Shown: in pieces, positions 37,497-47,023 of the stretch | Layout: the number at the start of each line of letters is the position of its first letter | Numbering within the stretch: the stretch's first letter is position 1 | Assembly (NCBI RefSeq): GCF_000380105.1 | Contig: NZ_KB904448.1 | Span: 103,163 to 167,162, forward strand | DNA: 64,000 bases | Reading direction: 5' to 3' | Origin: Streptococcus orisratti DSM 15617 | GTDB lineage: Bacteria; Bacillota; Bacilli; Lactobacillales; Streptococcaceae | Notes under the pieces: generated by a model | Database searches by the model: none | Told to the model about the DNA's origin: nothing | What the model saw: the letters and a program-made list of their open reading frames with translations, nothing else | Made by a program: the position numbers and the translations under genes

Positions 37497-38742
37497 AATA
37501 GTTCCTTTCAATGTGTTCAATAATCGTTTTTGTAGCAAAGGCTACGATAACTGCGAGAAGTAAAATTGGAAGAGCAGTGAAAGATTGTCCCGTAAACGAC
37601 ACAACCAAACCAACAGCTGTTAAGGGAGCATTCATGGTAATGGTTAAGAAGACACTTGAACCAATTAACATAGCCGAAATTAGCGATAACTCTGGAAAAA
37701 CAACCTGACACAGCACTGCAATCAAGAATCCTAGGACGGCGCCTATTGAAAATGATGGCGTCAGAGTACCTCCGTAAGCCCCATTTTTCAGCGTCAGCAA
37801 AACAAGTACAGCTTTAATAACCACGCAAGCTAAGGCATACCACACACCCGTCCCATCAAAAACAGCTTGTGCTAAAGCTCCGCCATTTCCCAAAATCTCC
37901 GGAAAATAGAGAGAAAAACATGCAAGAAGTAAAAAGGTTAGGGGAAGTTTCCACAAAATGCTTTTAGTCGTTACTTTGCTAGCTTGGGCTTTTTGGGTGA
38001 GGTGGCGAAATAGCTGCGCTAAGGGGGTGATAAGAATGGCTAGAAGCACTGCAAGACCGCATGTTTTAGCATCGAGCACGACTTGTCCCGATTGATAAAG
38101 TGGTGTGTCTGGAATAACCGTTCCCGCAATGAAACTAGCTAGAATCACTGTGCCTGAAACTGAAATAAGGTTCAAAAATGATAGCCCTAAACCGAGTGTT
38201 TCAAAAGCAAAAAAGATACTGGCAATCGGTACCTGATAGACAGCTGCCAACCCTGCTGACGCTCCACAAACGATAGCGAGCCTTCGGTCTTTTAAGGTCA
38301 ATGCCATTCGGTCAGAAATACGACCTGCTCCTAAAGCTCCAAGCTCTCGTGGCGCACCTTCTTTACCAATAGGTGAACCAGCTCCGACTGAAGCCACTTG
38401 AAGAAAAATATGTATCAAGTGTATCCAAAGTATCGGACGGTCGCCGTCATCAGCAGCCTTTAGTTGTGATTTGATTGAGATAATTTGACGATTTTTATCT
38501 TGTAAAACAAACCAAATGAATGCTGAAATACTACCAGCTAATAGTATGATGGTAAATTGTAGGGTTGTGACAGGCTGTGCCCCTGTACTTTCCCCATGAC
38601 CAAAAATCATCCCTTCAACCAATTCTAGTAAGTCATGAAGTAAAATGCCACCTACTCCTGCTACTATACTAGTTAAAAGGAGTGTAATGCTAAAACGTAA
38701 CCAGTAAGCCCTCTTTTTAAATTGTTTATTCTGTGAAAGCAT
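37453..38742 (-). CDS. CLC-family chloride channel/antiporter
   Basis: 429 residues, about ten to eleven helices with the CLC signatures [26 protein letters not shown] and the earlier [13 protein letters not shown]. The Glu in GKEGAP is the gating glutamate. Inserted in the nucleoside operon, where it overlaps the amidotransferase gene by 17 bases and deoD by 44. It probably balances charge or pH; the link to nucleosides is unclear. Confidence 0.9.
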   Translation of the reverse strand: MLSQNKQFKKRAYWLRFSITLLLTSIVAGVGGILLHDLLELVEGMIFGHGESTGAQPVTTLQFTIILLAGSISAFIWFVLQDKNRQIISIKSQLKAADDGDRPILWIHLIHIFLQVASVGAGSPIGKEGAPRELGALGAGRISDRMALTLKDRRLAIVCGASAGLAAVYQVPIASIFFAFETLGLGLSFLNLISVSGTVILASFIAGTVIPDTPLYQSGQVVLDAKTCGLAVLLAILITPLAQLFRHLTQKAQASKVTTKSILWKLPLTFLLLACFSLYFPEILGNGGALAQAVFDGTGVWYALACVVIKAVLVLLTLKNGAYGGTLTPSFSIGAVLGFLIAVLCQVVFPELSLISAMLIGSSVFLTITMNAPLTAVGLVVSFTGQSFTALPILLLAVIVAFATKTIIEHIERNYYVNSYRSQTRRNRR

Positions 38743-39430
38743 CTAAAAATTGTTCTAAAACATGATTCATTTCTGAATAATCGTAGGCTAAAATATCATG
38801 TTTAGCTTGAAGATATGAATGCGTCTTAACTTGTTCATCATAATCAGCCTCTTCTGCCAAAAGTGCTTCAACTAAGGGTTTTGAAAACTCTAAATGGCAT
38901 TGAAAAGCATAGTGTTTATCACTGTATTTGACAATCTGCCTCGGGCATCCTTGACTGACCGCTAGTACCTCACTCGTCTCAGTCAAACCAGGCATATCAC
39001 CGTGCCAATGACCGACTGTCAAACCTTGTCCAAATGTTTTTAGTCGCTCATCTGCCAATCCAGAGCCAGTAAGAACAATCGAAAAGTTGCCAATTTCTTT
39101 TTCAGGACTGTGTTCAACTTTTGCGCCATAGGCTTCGCCCAATAGCTGAGCTCCCAAGCAAACTCCAATGATAGGTTTATCAGCCGTGATAAATTCTTGT
39201 ATCAAAGCAATCTCAGCTGCTGCATCAAAATAAGGGCATTCAGCAAGTGTCGTCCTAGGGCTTTGTGGACCACCCATAACAATTAACATGTCATAAGCGG
39301 AAGAATCCTTTGGCAAACGCTCTCCCTCATAAAGCTTGGTTAGGCTAAGTTCATGACTACGGTTCCTAGCCCACTCCCAGTAGGCTCCAGGTGCTTCAAA
39401 AACTTCGTGTACGATAAAATGAATCTTCAT
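38726..39430 (-). CDS. Class I glutamine amidotransferase-like protein
   Basis: 234 residues. GATase-1 fold with nucleophile elbow PIIGVCLGAQLLGEAYGA (Cys about 95), a His in QCHLEF and oxyanion MGGPQSPR. Resembles stand-alone GMP-synthase-like amidotransferases (YfeJ/GuaA_like). Substrate unknown. Co-transcribed with nucleoside genes. Confidence 0.85.
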   Translation of the reverse strand: MKIHFIVHEVFEAPGAYWEWARNRSHELSLTKLYEGERLPKDSSAYDMLIVMGGPQSPRTTLAECPYFDAAAEIALIQEFITADKPIIGVCLGAQLLGEAYGAKVEHSPEKEIGNFSIVLTGSGLADERLKTFGQGLTVGHWHGDMPGLTETSEVLAVSQGCPRQIVKYSDKHYAFQCHLEFSKPLVEALLAEEADYDEQVKTHSYLQAKHDILAYDYSEMNHVLEQFLDAFTE

Positions 39431-39470
39431 CAGAACTCCTAGTATTTCAATACTATTTTTTAGTGTCAGA

Positions 39471-40280
39471 CTATAAAGCTGCTAAAATATCTTTTACAAG
39501 GCGCTTAAAATCTTCTTTGATTTGCTGAGTAACCGCAACGACTTCTTCATGGTTGAGTTCAGATTGGAAGCCAGCCGCAAAATTGGTAATGGCTGAAATT
39601 CCCAAGACCTTAAGGCCTGAATGAGCCGCTACAATGACTTCTGGTACAGTTGACATACCAACCGCGTCTGCACCTAGTGTCTTAAAGGCACGAATTTCTG
39701 CTGGTGTTTCATAGCAAGGCCCAGAAACGCCAATATAAACCCCATCATCTAACTTGATTCCAATCTCATCAGCCACTTCGTGAGCAACTTTGCGGTAATC
39801 AGCTGTATAAGCATTTGACATATCAGGGAAACGTGGGCCAAATTCATCTAGATTTTGACCAATCAATGGGTTTTGACCAGTCATGTTAATATGATCCGTA
39901 ATAGCCATCAATGTGCCCGGTCCATATCCAATACCCCCTGCAGCGTTGGTGACAATGGCACCCTGACAGCCTAGAGCCTTCATGACACGGACTGGGAAGG
40001 TCACCACTTCCATGGGATTTCCTTCGTAGAAATGGAAACGTCCTTGAAGAGCCAAGACCTTGCGGCCTGCCAAATCCCCATAAACCAGCTTTCCAGCATG
40101 GCCAACAACGGTTGACTTGCCCCAGTTTGGAATATCGGCATAATCAATGATAATGGCATTTTCGACTTCTTCTGCCAATTCACCCAAACCTGACCCCAAA
40201 ATCAGGCCAAACTCAGGTTCGGTGAGTCCTTTCTCCACCAAAAAGTCTTTTGTTTCAATAATTTTTTCTAAAAGTGACAT
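39471..40280 (-). CDS. punA: Purine nucleoside phosphorylase, trimeric PunA type
   Basis: 269 residues. Motifs GLILGSGLGELAEEVEN, VVGHAGKLVYG, LQGRFHFYEG, VTNAAGGIGYGPG and TVPEVIVAAHSGLKVLG match trimeric PNPs for guanosine and inosine. Two different PNPs thus sit in the same operon. Start chosen at ATG 40280; a start 15 codons upstream is possible, and neither has a clear Shine-Dalgarno sequence. Confidence 0.94.
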   Translation of the reverse strand: MSLLEKIIETKDFLVEKGLTEPEFGLILGSGLGELAEEVENAIIIDYADIPNWGKSTVVGHAGKLVYGDLAGRKVLALQGRFHFYEGNPMEVVTFPVRVMKALGCQGAIVTNAAGGIGYGPGTLMAITDHINMTGQNPLIGQNLDEFGPRFPDMSNAYTADYRKVAHEVADEIGIKLDDGVYIGVSGPCYETPAEIRAFKTLGADAVGMSTVPEVIVAAHSGLKVLGISAITNFAAGFQSELNHEEVVAVTQQIKEDFKRLVKDILAAL

Positions 40281-40406
40281 AGAATTAAGATACCAAGCCC
40301 CACAGACGTGCAACGCAAAAATCATCTTTCTTGCACAGCTGATAGGGCGTGTTCAGTTAAATTCTTAACCAAACATTCATTCCTTTCAACATTTTTGTAA
40401 TATTGT

Positions 40407-40781
40407 TCATTTTTCCAATAAGGCTGCTTGAACCTTTTTAGGCAACTTGCTGACAACGAGCTGGTAGGAGCTTGTAATGAGTGAGGCCAGCATTTCTTTA
40501 CGAATCTCATCCGAGGTCAAATCAATGGAATTCCAATGAACTTTATTGGTGTAATAACCTGGTCGGATAGCTTGATAGCTTGCGCGCAGTTCTTCATTGA
40601 CCTCGGGTAAATTTTTTAAGGTAATAAAACTTTTTCCATCAGACTTGGCTGACAGCAAACCAAAATACTTGCCTGCAATATCAAAATAGTAACAATCCCA
40701 ATCTTCACGATAATAAACTTGAGCACCTGCTAGTTTATTCCCCTGAGCTATACAAAATTCAACCATTTCTTCCACTGACAT
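40407..40781 (-). CDS. MmcQ/YjbR family protein
   Basis: 124 residues from ATG 40781, chosen for AAGGAGG five bases upstream (a longer frame exists without one). Contains YFGLLSAKSDGKSFITLKNLP and a C-terminal SYQLVVSKLPKK, the YjbR/CyaY-like fold proposed to bind DNA. Function unknown. Follows the ArsC-like gene by ten bases. Confidence 0.8.
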   Translation of the reverse strand: MSVEEMVEFCIAQGNKLAGAQVYYREDWDCYYFDIAGKYFGLLSAKSDGKSFITLKNLPEVNEELRASYQAIRPGYYTNKVHWNSIDLTSDEIRKEMLASLITSSYQLVVSKLPKKVQAALLEK

Positions 40782-40791
40782 AGTAGCCTCC

Positions 40792-41148
40792 TTACAAATA
40801 CTCCGACCAGTCATATTCTGGCATTTTTTCTTGGATAATTTCAAGTGGTCTGCAGAGAAAAGCTGCATCTTCTCTTTCAATAATGGGTCTGTTGAGCAAG
40901 GTTGGATTGTCAACCATCAACTGAAGGAGGTCTTCTTCGGAGAATTGGGACTGTTCTTCTGGTGACAATCTGATGAGGGCAAAAGGCCGAGCTTCCATTT
41001 TAGCCAGAAGTCGCTCCATGTCTAGTCTTGAAAGGGGATTTTCCAGATAATTGACCCAGTCAACTTCCAGCCCTTGTCCGGCTAATAGCACTTGTAATTT
41101 CTTACATTTGCTACAAGCAGGGTTGAAATACACTCTCAGCTTTTCCAT
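40792..41148 (-). CDS. ArsC/Spx-like thioredoxin-fold protein
   Basis: 118 residues. N-terminal CSKCKK (CxxC, Cys11 and Cys14) and RPIIEREDAAFLCRP, the ArsC signature with cis-Pro. Relatives include arsenate reductases and Spx/MgsR regulators; it lacks an obvious RNA-polymerase-binding tail. Sits two bases after deoB, an unusual partner; may be a redox-active protein. Confidence 0.78.
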   Translation of the reverse strand: MEKLRVYFNPACSKCKKLQVLLAGQGLEVDWVNYLENPLSRLDMERLLAKMEARPFALIRLSPEEQSQFSEEDLLQLMVDNPTLLNRPIIEREDAAFLCRPLEIIQEKMPEYDWSEYL

Positions 41149-41150
41149 GA

Positions 41151-42362
41151 TTATACTAAGCTCTGTAGGAATGACTCCCCAATCATAGCAGTATCCACAC
41201 CAAAATTGTCTGCAATTGTAGCCGAGATATCTGCAAAATGTCCTTGTGGAATGACGCCGTTACCAGTAAATAATGGGCTGTAAGCCAGAAGGGGAATGTA
41301 TTCGCGGGTGTGGTCAGTTCCAGCATAAGTCGGGTCATTACCGTGGTCAGCTGTGATGAGCAGCAAATCATCTTCTTTCATAGCTGCTATGATTTCTGGC
41401 AAACGGTTATCAAACTCATGCAAGCAATCACGGTAGCCGTGCGCATTGCGACGATGTCCGTAAAGAGCATCAAAATCTACAAGGTTCGTGAATGAGAAAC
41501 CATAAGTGAATTCTTCCAACTTCATGGTCTTAATCAAAGTGTCCATACCATGGATGTTTGATTTGTTGTGCCCCATATCATGGTTAATACCAGCACCATT
41601 GAAGATATCGTTGATTTTACCAACAGCATAAGTATCAATACCAGCTTCATTAAGTTTATCTAAAACAGTTGGTGCAAATGGTGAAACAGCCAAGTCACGA
41701 CGATTAGCTGTACGCGTGAAGTTACCAGGCGTTCCTACATATGGACGAGCAATAATGCGTCCAAGAAGAGCTGGGCGTTCTAAGGTAATGCTGCGTGCAT
41801 ACTCACAAATTCTGTACAATTCATCAAGCGGAATGACATCTTCGTGGGCAGCAATTTGCAAAACTGGGTCAGCTGATGTGTAGATAATCAGCTCACCAGT
41901 TTCCATTTGGCGCGGACCAAAGTCATCAATAACCGCTGTTCCTGAGTAAGGTTTGTTAGCTTCACGGATAACTTTGCGTCCTGAAAATGCTTCAATCTTT
42001 GTGATGATTTCTTCAGGAAAACCATTCCAGAAGGTATCAAATGGTTCCGTGATATTCAGCCCCATGATTTCCCAGTGGCCTGTCATCGTGTCTTTACCAA
42101 GTGAAACTTCCTCTAACTTAGTGGCATAACCTGTTGGATTGCTCTCAGATGGAACAGTTTTCAATGGTGTTTCACGTGGAATATTTCCCAGACCGATTCT
42201 AGCCATATTTGGCACATCAAGACCGACTGTTTTTGAAATGTGTCCCAGTGTATCTGATGCACCATCTGGAACGCCGGCATTGACAAAATTGTTGGCATCT
42301 GGCGCAGCACCAATTCCAACAGAATCCAAAACAACGAGGTGAATACGATTAAATTTAGACAT
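41151..42362 (-). CDS. deoB: Phosphopentomutase
   Basis: 403 residues. Alkaline-phosphatase fold: [13 protein letters not shown] (metal Asp), [11 protein letters not shown] (Thr nucleophile region), [23 protein letters not shown] (metal His/Asp). Interconverts ribose or deoxyribose 1- and 5-phosphates, linking the PNPs to the pentose phosphate pathway. Confidence 0.97.
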   Translation of the reverse strand: MSKFNRIHLVVLDSVGIGAAPDANNFVNAGVPDGASDTLGHISKTVGLDVPNMARIGLGNIPRETPLKTVPSESNPTGYATKLEEVSLGKDTMTGHWEIMGLNITEPFDTFWNGFPEEIITKIEAFSGRKVIREANKPYSGTAVIDDFGPRQMETGELIIYTSADPVLQIAAHEDVIPLDELYRICEYARSITLERPALLGRIIARPYVGTPGNFTRTANRRDLAVSPFAPTVLDKLNEAGIDTYAVGKINDIFNGAGINHDMGHNKSNIHGMDTLIKTMKLEEFTYGFSFTNLVDFDALYGHRRNAHGYRDCLHEFDNRLPEIIAAMKEDDLLLITADHGNDPTYAGTDHTREYIPLLAYSPLFTGNGVIPQGHFADISATIADNFGVDTAMIGESFLQSLV

Positions 42363-42491
42363 TATTTTTCTTTCTAAGGGTGGTTACGGTTAGCACCCAG
42401 AACCTATATATGCTTTAGCTTACTTGATATAATCCAAGCACCACTTGCAACAAACTGCCTATTACTAAAAGTAAGTAAAAGGACTAAGAAA

Positions 42492-43163
42492 TTACTTTTC
42501 TAAAACTTGAACGCCATTTTTACCAGCAACGATAACCTTATCAACCATGCCATTAAAAAGACCATGTTCGACAATTCCTGTCATAGCTTTAAGTTCTTGA
42601 CCAAAGGCAACAGGGTTTTCAATGACACCAAGATCAAGGTCAATGATATAGTTTTTCATATCAGTAACAAAACGCTGACCATCCTTCTCACGAAATGAAG
42701 GCTTGTAGCCTTTTGCTGCAAATTCACGGAAGATACGCTCCGCACCATATTGAACCACTTCTACTGGCAATTTAAAAGCGCCAAGTTTTTCAACCATCTT
42801 ACTCTCATCGACCACCCAAATGTATTCTTTAGTTGGCGTTGCCACAATTTTTTCCATAAGGAGTGCACCGCCGCCGCCTTTAATCCCATTAAAATCTGGA
42901 TCAACTTCGTCTGCACCATCAACGGTGATGTCAATACAATCAATTTCGTCAACTGACTTGAGTGGAATACCAAGACTCTTAGCCTGAGCAGTTGTCTGAC
43001 TTGAGGTCGTCACCCCAATAACATCAAGCCCTTCTTCTTGAACTCGACGTCCAATTTCTGCCACAAAATAATAGGCAGTCGAACCAGTGCCAAGACCAAC
43101 CGTCATACCATTTTTAACATACTTCGCTGCTGTAACTCCAGCAAGTTTTTTTAGTTCTTCCAT
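42492..43163 (-). CDS. rpiA: Ribose-5-phosphate isomerase A
   Basis: 223 residues. Motifs [38 protein letters not shown] and [10 protein letters not shown]. Converts ribose 5-phosphate and ribulose 5-phosphate. First gene of the nucleoside operon; ATG 43163 has AAGGAG six bases upstream. A 130-base gap precedes deoB, perhaps with an internal promoter. Confidence 0.96.
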   Translation of the reverse strand: MEELKKLAGVTAAKYVKNGMTVGLGTGSTAYYFVAEIGRRVQEEGLDVIGVTTSSQTTAQAKSLGIPLKSVDEIDCIDITVDGADEVDPDFNGIKGGGGALLMEKIVATPTKEYIWVVDESKMVEKLGAFKLPVEVVQYGAERIFREFAAKGYKPSFREKDGQRFVTDMKNYIIDLDLGVIENPVAFGQELKAMTGIVEHGLFNGMVDKVIVAGKNGVQVLEK

Positions 43164-43205
43164 TTGTCTCTCCTTGTGAGGCTTGATTATTTTCTCCAAT
43201 TACAT

Positions 43206-43214
43206 ATTATAGCA
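43206..43214 (-). promoter_or_regulatory. Extended -10 promoter of rpiA operon
   Basis: TGC-TATAAT on the minus strand, about 42 bases before the rpiA ATG; -35 region weak. Confidence 0.6.
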
Positions 43215-43286
43215 TTTTGAGTTCTTTTTTGAAAACATTTTCCTCCCTCCTTCGTTAGATAGAGGGTTTACTCACTCTTCATTTTC

Positions 43287-43315
43287 TTGCTTACAAAGTT
43301 CTTTTGCGTTACAAT
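43287..43315 (+). promoter_or_regulatory. Promoter giving a leaderless mnmE mRNA
   Basis: TTGCTT (43287-43292), 17-bp spacer, TACAAT (43310-43315), then AGTCCT and the ATG at 43322. No Shine-Dalgarno sequence. The +1 falls at the start codon. Confidence 0.65.
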
Positions 43316-43321
43316 AGTCCT

Positions 43322-44695
43322 ATGATTACTAAAGAATTCGATACAATTACTGCTATCGCTACGCCTCTCGGAGAGGGAGCAATTGGTATAATCCGTCTCT
43401 CTGGTAGCGATGCACTAGCCATTACCAAAAAAATCTTCAAAGGAAAAGACCTCAGCAAGGTTCCTTCTCATACTTTAAATTATGGGCATATCGTTGATCC
43501 GCAAAATGGTGAAGTCCTTGATGAGGTGATGATTGGTGTCATGTTGGCTCCTAAAACTTTTACACGCGAAGATGTGGTGGAGATTAACACCCACGGTGGT
43601 ATTGCGGTGACCAATGAAATTTTACAGCTAGTTTTGCGCCAAGGCGCAAGAATGGCAGAGCCGGGTGAGTTTACCAAGCGTGCCTTTCTTAATGGCCGTG
43701 TAGATCTGACTCAAGCCGAAGCTGTCATGGACATTATCCGTGCAAAGACAGACAAAGCCATGAATATTGCCGTCAAGCAACTAGATGGATCACTTAAACA
43801 ACTGATTGACAACACGCGCCAAGAAATTCTCAATACCTTGGCTCAAGTAGAAGTTAACATTGACTATCCAGAGTACGATGATGTTGAAGAGATGACGACT
43901 GCTCTCATGCGTGAGAAGACACAAGAATTTCAGGCTCTTCTGGAAAATCTTCTACGAACAGCTCGCCGTGGTAAGATTTTGCGCGAAGGTCTTTCTACAG
44001 CCATCATTGGCCGACCAAACGTTGGTAAATCAAGTCTGCTCAACAACCTTCTTCGTGAAGAAAAAGCCATCGTTACCAACATCGAAGGCACCACTCGTGA
44101 TATCATCGAAGAATACGTCAATATCAAAGGCGTTCCTCTCAAACTTGTTGATACCGCTGGGATTCGCGAAACAGATGATGTCGTTGAAAGAATTGGTGTT
44201 GAACGTTCCAAAAAAGCCCTTAACGAAGCTGACCTTGTGCTACTTGTCCTCAACGCAGCAGAAAAACTCACTGAACAAGACCGTACTTTGTTAGAACTCA
44301 GTCAAAATAGTAACCGCATCATCTTGCTCAATAAGACTGATTTACCAGAAGTCATTGAAGTTGATGAGTTGCCTAGTGATGTCATCCGTATTTCTGTTTT
44401 GAAAAACCAAAATATTGACCTTATTGAAGAACGTATTAATCAACTCTTTTTTGATAACGCCAACATCATTGAACAAGATGCTACTTACTTATCAAACGCC
44501 CGCCACATTTCTCTGATTGAAAAAGCTGTTGAAAGCTTGCAAGCTGTGAATGATGGCCTAGAATTAGGCATGCCTGTTGATCTTCTTCAAGTAGATCTGA
44601 CTCGCTGCTGGGAAATCTTGGGAGAAATCACTGGTGATGCCGCACCAGAAGAACTCATTACACAACTCTTTAGTCAATTTTGCCTTGGAAAATAA
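43322..44695 (+). CDS. mnmE: tRNA modification GTPase MnmE
   Basis: 457 residues. N-terminal folate-binding domain ([23 protein letters not shown]), helical domain split by a G domain with [20 protein letters not shown] and NKTD, and the C-terminal FCLGK with the essential Cys. With MnmG it makes cmnm5U34 in tRNA. A TTG six codons upstream would overlap the -10 box and is rejected. Confidence 0.96.
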   Translation: MITKEFDTITAIATPLGEGAIGIIRLSGSDALAITKKIFKGKDLSKVPSHTLNYGHIVDPQNGEVLDEVMIGVMLAPKTFTREDVVEINTHGGIAVTNEILQLVLRQGARMAEPGEFTKRAFLNGRVDLTQAEAVMDIIRAKTDKAMNIAVKQLDGSLKQLIDNTRQEILNTLAQVEVNIDYPEYDDVEEMTTALMREKTQEFQALLENLLRTARRGKILREGLSTAIIGRPNVGKSSLLNNLLREEKAIVTNIEGTTRDIIEEYVNIKGVPLKLVDTAGIRETDDVVERIGVERSKKALNEADLVLLVLNAAEKLTEQDRTLLELSQNSNRIILLNKTDLPEVIEVDELPSDVIRISVLKNQNIDLIEERINQLFFDNANIIEQDATYLSNARHISLIEKAVESLQAVNDGLELGMPVDLLQVDLTRCWEILGEITGDAAPEELITQLFSQFCLGK

Positions 44696-44702
44696 AATAA
44701 AA

Positions 44703-44736
44703 CGGAGACCATAAACTGTTTCCGCTTTACTTTTTT
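44703..44736 (+). terminator. mnmE terminator
   Basis: 7-bp stem CGGAGAC/GTTTCCG (one G-U) followed by CTTTACTTTTTT. Confidence 0.75.
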
Positions 44737-44777
44737 ATAGACGTGGTTATCGTGTTTCTGTTGAATAAACCGTTATT

Positions 44778-45293
44778 TTAACTAACACTCTTGATTCGTT
44801 TAGCAGCCTTTTTGCTAAAATTTTTGAGACGTTGTTTTTCCTCCGGCCAAATCTTGGTGACTCTATCAACGGCAATGATAAAAACAATCACCGCTGTATA
44901 ATCCTTAACATTAGCAATCAGTCCTAGACTTTCCGCAACTATCAGTAAGAGGTAAACACTGAATAAAATGGTCCGTTTTGGAAGTGCCATTAAACATTCA
45001 ATACCTGCTTTATAACCTAGATAAATCTGATGATTGAGACCTTTTGAACGCTGTAAACGTTGATTGAGAAATGCTCTAATACGAGCATAGAACCAATCTG
45101 ATGTGAAAAAGAGAGATTGAATTGCGATAGCTATCCATTCAACGTTATTGGCATATTTTTCCTCTAAACCTAGTAAACGTGCTACAATATAGGCCCATGC
45201 ACCGTTATCAATACAAATATAAATTGAAAAATAAACCACTGCCCCTGCAATCAAAATCAAGGGCAGCGCTTTTATGATCGTTAAAAATTTCAT
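44778..45293 (-). CDS. Hypothetical membrane protein
   Basis: 171 residues, not recognised. Hydrophobic segments at about 7-25, perhaps 50-65 and two between 105 and 142; positively charged C-terminus (RLKNFSKKAAKRIKS). GGGAG six bases before the ATG. Monocistronic between mnmE and the GC-rich cluster. A 60-codon frame in another phase (start MKIKMIDDSELYFNELRK) overlaps its 5' end and could be the remnant of an upstream gene. Confidence 0.6.
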   Translation of the reverse strand: MKFLTIIKALPLILIAGAVVYFSIYICIDNGAWAYIVARLLGLEEKYANNVEWIAIAIQSLFFTSDWFYARIRAFLNQRLQRSKGLNHQIYLGYKAGIECLMALPKRTILFSVYLLLIVAESLGLIANVKDYTAVIVFIIAVDRVTKIWPEEKQRLKNFSKKAAKRIKSVS

Positions 45294-45468
45294 TAGCTGC
45301 TCCCAATAACTTATATTCTCCGAAATCCAAAACGCACTTTCTCAACTCATTGAAGTATAGCTCAGAATCATCTATCATTTTGATTTTCATTTCATTATAA
45401 TATGATTGAAAAAAGAAAGCAAGCTAGAAATTCGCCTAAATATGAATACATTTTCAGAAATTAAGCTA

Positions 45469-46659
45469 TCAAACTCCAGTCTTTACTTTTGTACCCAACC
45501 ACCGCAAAATGAAGATGAGGATGAGGGCAATGGGCCAGAGTTTGACCGGGAAAAAGAGGGAGATAAAGATACCCGCCAGCCACTCCTTCTGCAGCAAGGT
45601 GACCGCCAAGGAAAGGCTGACCACCAGAACGACAAGGAGGGGATCATAGCCCGGCAGCAACTGAGCGAAGGCAAAGCCCTGCAGGATACTAGCAAAGGTG
45701 ATAGGAAAAATATCCCCACCTGTCCAGCCTGTTTCCAGACAGACTTCTAAGAAAATCAGTTTGAGGAGGGACAGGCCAAACAAAACTAGGACTGGCAGCT
45801 CCAGACCCATCTCCACAACTGAGTGCATGGCATGCTGGCCTGAAAAGAGCAAGGAGGGAGCAAAAACAGCCACTCCAAAGATGGCAGCTGCACCGATTAA
45901 GATTTTTCCAATCAGAGGCAAAGGCAATTTCTTCAAGCTTCCTTTTATCTTTTTCATCAGCCAACGATAGATTGTACCAAAGAGGAGGCCGTAGAACATG
46001 AGGGGCAAAATCAGAACCAACTCCGCCGCCTGCCACTGGCTGTCACCCAGCTTGGTGATAAAGGAAGGCTGCTCGGTCATCCGCATCAGCAGGACAAAAA
46101 TAATCAGGCCGTTGACAATGAAGAACAAGCGCTTCTTCTTATCCGTTCCCTTCTGACTGGCTGGATAGGTCAGCAGGTATTGACTGGGATGGAGAAGCCT
46201 CACTAACCTGTCTTTGAGGGACAGGTGCTTCAGCTGCTCTCTATTAGCTTCCAGGTAACGGAGCTTGTCCGCCTGCCAGATGGAGTAGGCAATGACTGCA
46301 CCCAGCAAGGGAGACTCTGGCCCAACTCCTGCTCCCAAGACAAGGATAATCAGGGCCAAGACCAGGCTGCGCCAAGTATGGCGGTAGTTGACCGTCTGCT
46401 CTTCTTTCAGCTCCTCCATCAGCTCATGGCTGCTTCTAGGCAGACTCCCCCACTTTTTCTTAAGTGCAAAGACCAAGAGGCCGCCCACCAAGAGCAAAAA
46501 GCCTTTATAAAGGCTGGGAAAGGGCACAGAATGCCCCCAGCTTTCCCAGAGCAGATGGCTGCCAAATTTTTCAGCCATCAGAAAGAGAAAGGAAACTAGG
46601 GCAATCAGACTGCTCAAGCAGAAGCCAGAAAGCAGGATCGTCACATTTTGTTTCTTCAT
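45469..46659 (-). CDS. Divergent CLC-family channel-like protein
   Basis: About 396 residues with ten or so hydrophobic segments. CLC-like elements are GAGVGPESPLLGAVIAY and ETGWTGGDIFPITFASILQG; in place of the usual GKEGP it has GVGPESP, so the external gate glutamate still has a counterpart (PES). ATG 46659 directly follows the K+ channel gene (TGATG overlap; GTG one codon earlier possible). Higher GC than the surrounding genes. Last gene of the cluster. Confidence 0.75.
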   Translation of the reverse strand: MKKQNVTILLSGFCLSSLIALVSFLFLMAEKFGSHLLWESWGHSVPFPSLYKGFLLLVGGLLVFALKKKWGSLPRSSHELMEELKEEQTVNYRHTWRSLVLALIILVLGAGVGPESPLLGAVIAYSIWQADKLRYLEANREQLKHLSLKDRLVRLLHPSQYLLTYPASQKGTDKKKRLFFIVNGLIIFVLLMRMTEQPSFITKLGDSQWQAAELVLILPLMFYGLLFGTIYRWLMKKIKGSLKKLPLPLIGKILIGAAAIFGVAVFAPSLLFSGQHAMHSVVEMGLELPVLVLFGLSLLKLIFLEVCLETGWTGGDIFPITFASILQGFAFAQLLPGYDPLLVVLVVSLSLAVTLLQKEWLAGIFISLFFPVKLWPIALILIFILRWLGTKVKTGV

Positions 46660-47012
46660 CACTTTTGGTCATCCTCCTTGGGCAAGAGCTTGTTCATCTC
46701 CATGTAGTAGGTCACCACAATCCCTGACAGACAGCCGAAAAAGAGGAGGCCGTAGAGAGACAGGATAACACTGACAATCCTGCCAATAGCGGTAGTCACC
46801 ACAATGTCTCCATAGCCAGTCGTGGTTGAGGAAACAAAGCAATACCAAATACTGTCACCGAATGTCTCAATGGCAGGTTCAGTAAAAAGCAAAATCAGGG
46901 CTGCCAGAAAGAGATAACAAACAAAGGACAGGATAAACTTGGAAAAATGGGTTACCTTGACAATGTGCCACAAGACCTGCAAGGGTTTCTTTTTTCTAAG
47001 ATTAGCTTTCAT
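46659..47012 (-). CDS. Two-helix potassium channel
   Basis: 117 residues with helix about 27-47, a pore loop bearing the selectivity filter TTTGYGD, and a second helix about 78-103. No RCK regulatory domain, so it is a minimal KcsA/Ion_trans_2-type channel. Good Shine-Dalgarno (AGGAGG). Between the cardiolipin synthase and CLC-like genes. Confidence 0.85.
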   Translation of the reverse strand: MKANLRKKKPLQVLWHIVKVTHFSKFILSFVCYLFLAALILLFTEPAIETFGDSIWYCFVSSTTTGYGDIVVTTAIGRIVSVILSLYGLLFFGCLSGIVVTYYMEMNKLLPKEDDQK

Positions 47013-47023
47013 GGTATTTCCTC

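Noticed and set aside
45208..45390. 60-codon minus-strand frame beginning MKIKMIDDSELYFNELRK
   Set aside because: Overlaps the membrane-protein gene in another frame and its ATG is only three bases after a TATAAT; possible remnant, not supported as a gene.
45406..46727. Several plus-strand frames across the CLC-like gene
   Set aside because: Antisense shadows of a GC-rich gene; low-complexity charged proteins without Shine-Dalgarno sequences.
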